A program made the position numbers and the translations under genes. A stretch of 64,000 nt of DNA from Pseudomonadota bacterium (GTDB lineage: Bacteria > Pseudomonadota > Gammaproteobacteria > Steroidobacterales > Steroidobacteraceae), in contig JAJYUL010000009.1 in the NCBI GenBank assembly GCA_021792555.1, forward strand, positions 23,849-87,848, read 5' to 3'. Below are positions 63,916 to 64,000 of this stretch, in pieces. The notes under the pieces were generated by a model, which did not search any database, had not been told where the DNA came from, and was given only the letters and a program-made list of their open reading frames with translations. How positions within the stretch are numbered: the stretch's first letter is position 1; every line of letters begins with the position of its first letter.

Positions 63916-64000
63916 ATGAAGCTCACCGACACGAAGATCCGCACCGCCAAGCCGCGCGAGAGGCCCTACAAGCTGTTTGACGGCGGGGGGCTGTACCTAT
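63916..64000 (+). CDS. P4-type tyrosine integrase, N-terminal fragment (runs off the window)
   Basis: The first 28 residues, MKLTDTKIRTAKPRERPYKL followed by FDGGGLYL, match the DUF4102 N-terminal domain of P4-like phage/island integrases (typically ~400 residues). The catalytic domain lies beyond 64000. Placement within 180 nt of a tRNA 3' end and pointing away from it is the standard arrangement of a genomic island or prophage integrated at a tRNA gene. Confidence 0.9.
   Translation, partial: MKLTDTKIRTAKPRERPYKLFDGGGLYL

Overview
The window is high-GC, densely coding DNA, most likely from a facultatively autotrophic, respiring gammaproteobacterium. This placement is inference from gene content: red-type form I RuBisCO with CbbX, a type IV minor-pilin cluster with PilY1, System I cytochrome c maturation, an S46 dipeptidyl-peptidase and a Dnr-type regulator. 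No rRNA or CRISPR array was seen.

Layout. 1-3.1 kb: the end of a DUF4097-type gene, then a leftward operon of a BNR-repeat protein, a MoaD/ThiS-like sulfur carrier and a MoeB-rhodanese fusion. 3.2-3.8 kb: a decayed VOC gene and an open stretch that may be a second gene remnant. 3.8-14.4 kb: a nitric-oxide/low-oxygen island holding a Rieske ferredoxin, two DUF2249 proteins, a DUF59 protein, a heme-copper-oxidase-like membrane protein, a Dnr-type regulator, a 7Fe ferredoxin, quinol-dependent NO reductase, NnrS, a hemerythrin-like protein, an AhpD-like protein and NDH-2. Four FNR/Dnr-type palindromes lie in front of its transcription units. 14.4-18 kb: OsmC, an S9 peptidase and a ChrR-like cupin.

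18-27.4 kb: the Calvin-cycle operon cbbL-cbbS-cbbX-fbp-prk-fba-tkt (leftward) with divergent cbbR. The tkt reading frame is cut by one in-frame amber codon. 27.4-35.6 kb: mixed housekeeping and stress genes, including a methyltransferase, a secreted propeller protein, a flavodoxin, Dps, an SDR, a secreted peroxiredoxin and an S46 peptidase. 36-43.5 kb: minor pilins fimT/U-pilV-pilW-pilX, pilY1, a small exported protein and pilE. 43.5-48.1 kb: a YVTN-like protein, two Gly-rich proteins on either side of a Na+/H+ antiporter, and a DUF3293 protein. 48.1-54.4 kb: a complete thiamine operon (thiC-O-S-G-E-F-D) behind a TPP riboswitch. 54.4-56.7 kb: a secreted phosphodiesterase and a KGG-repeat stress protein. 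56.8-63.2 kb: ccmABCDEFGHI.

The right edge holds tRNA-Leu(UAA) interrupted by a group I intron. It is followed at once by the start of a P4-type tyrosine integrase, so an integrated element appears to begin at the tRNA 3' end and run out of the window. The group I intron, the Dnr regulon with its extended operator consensus, and the amber codon in tkt are the observations most worth pursuing.
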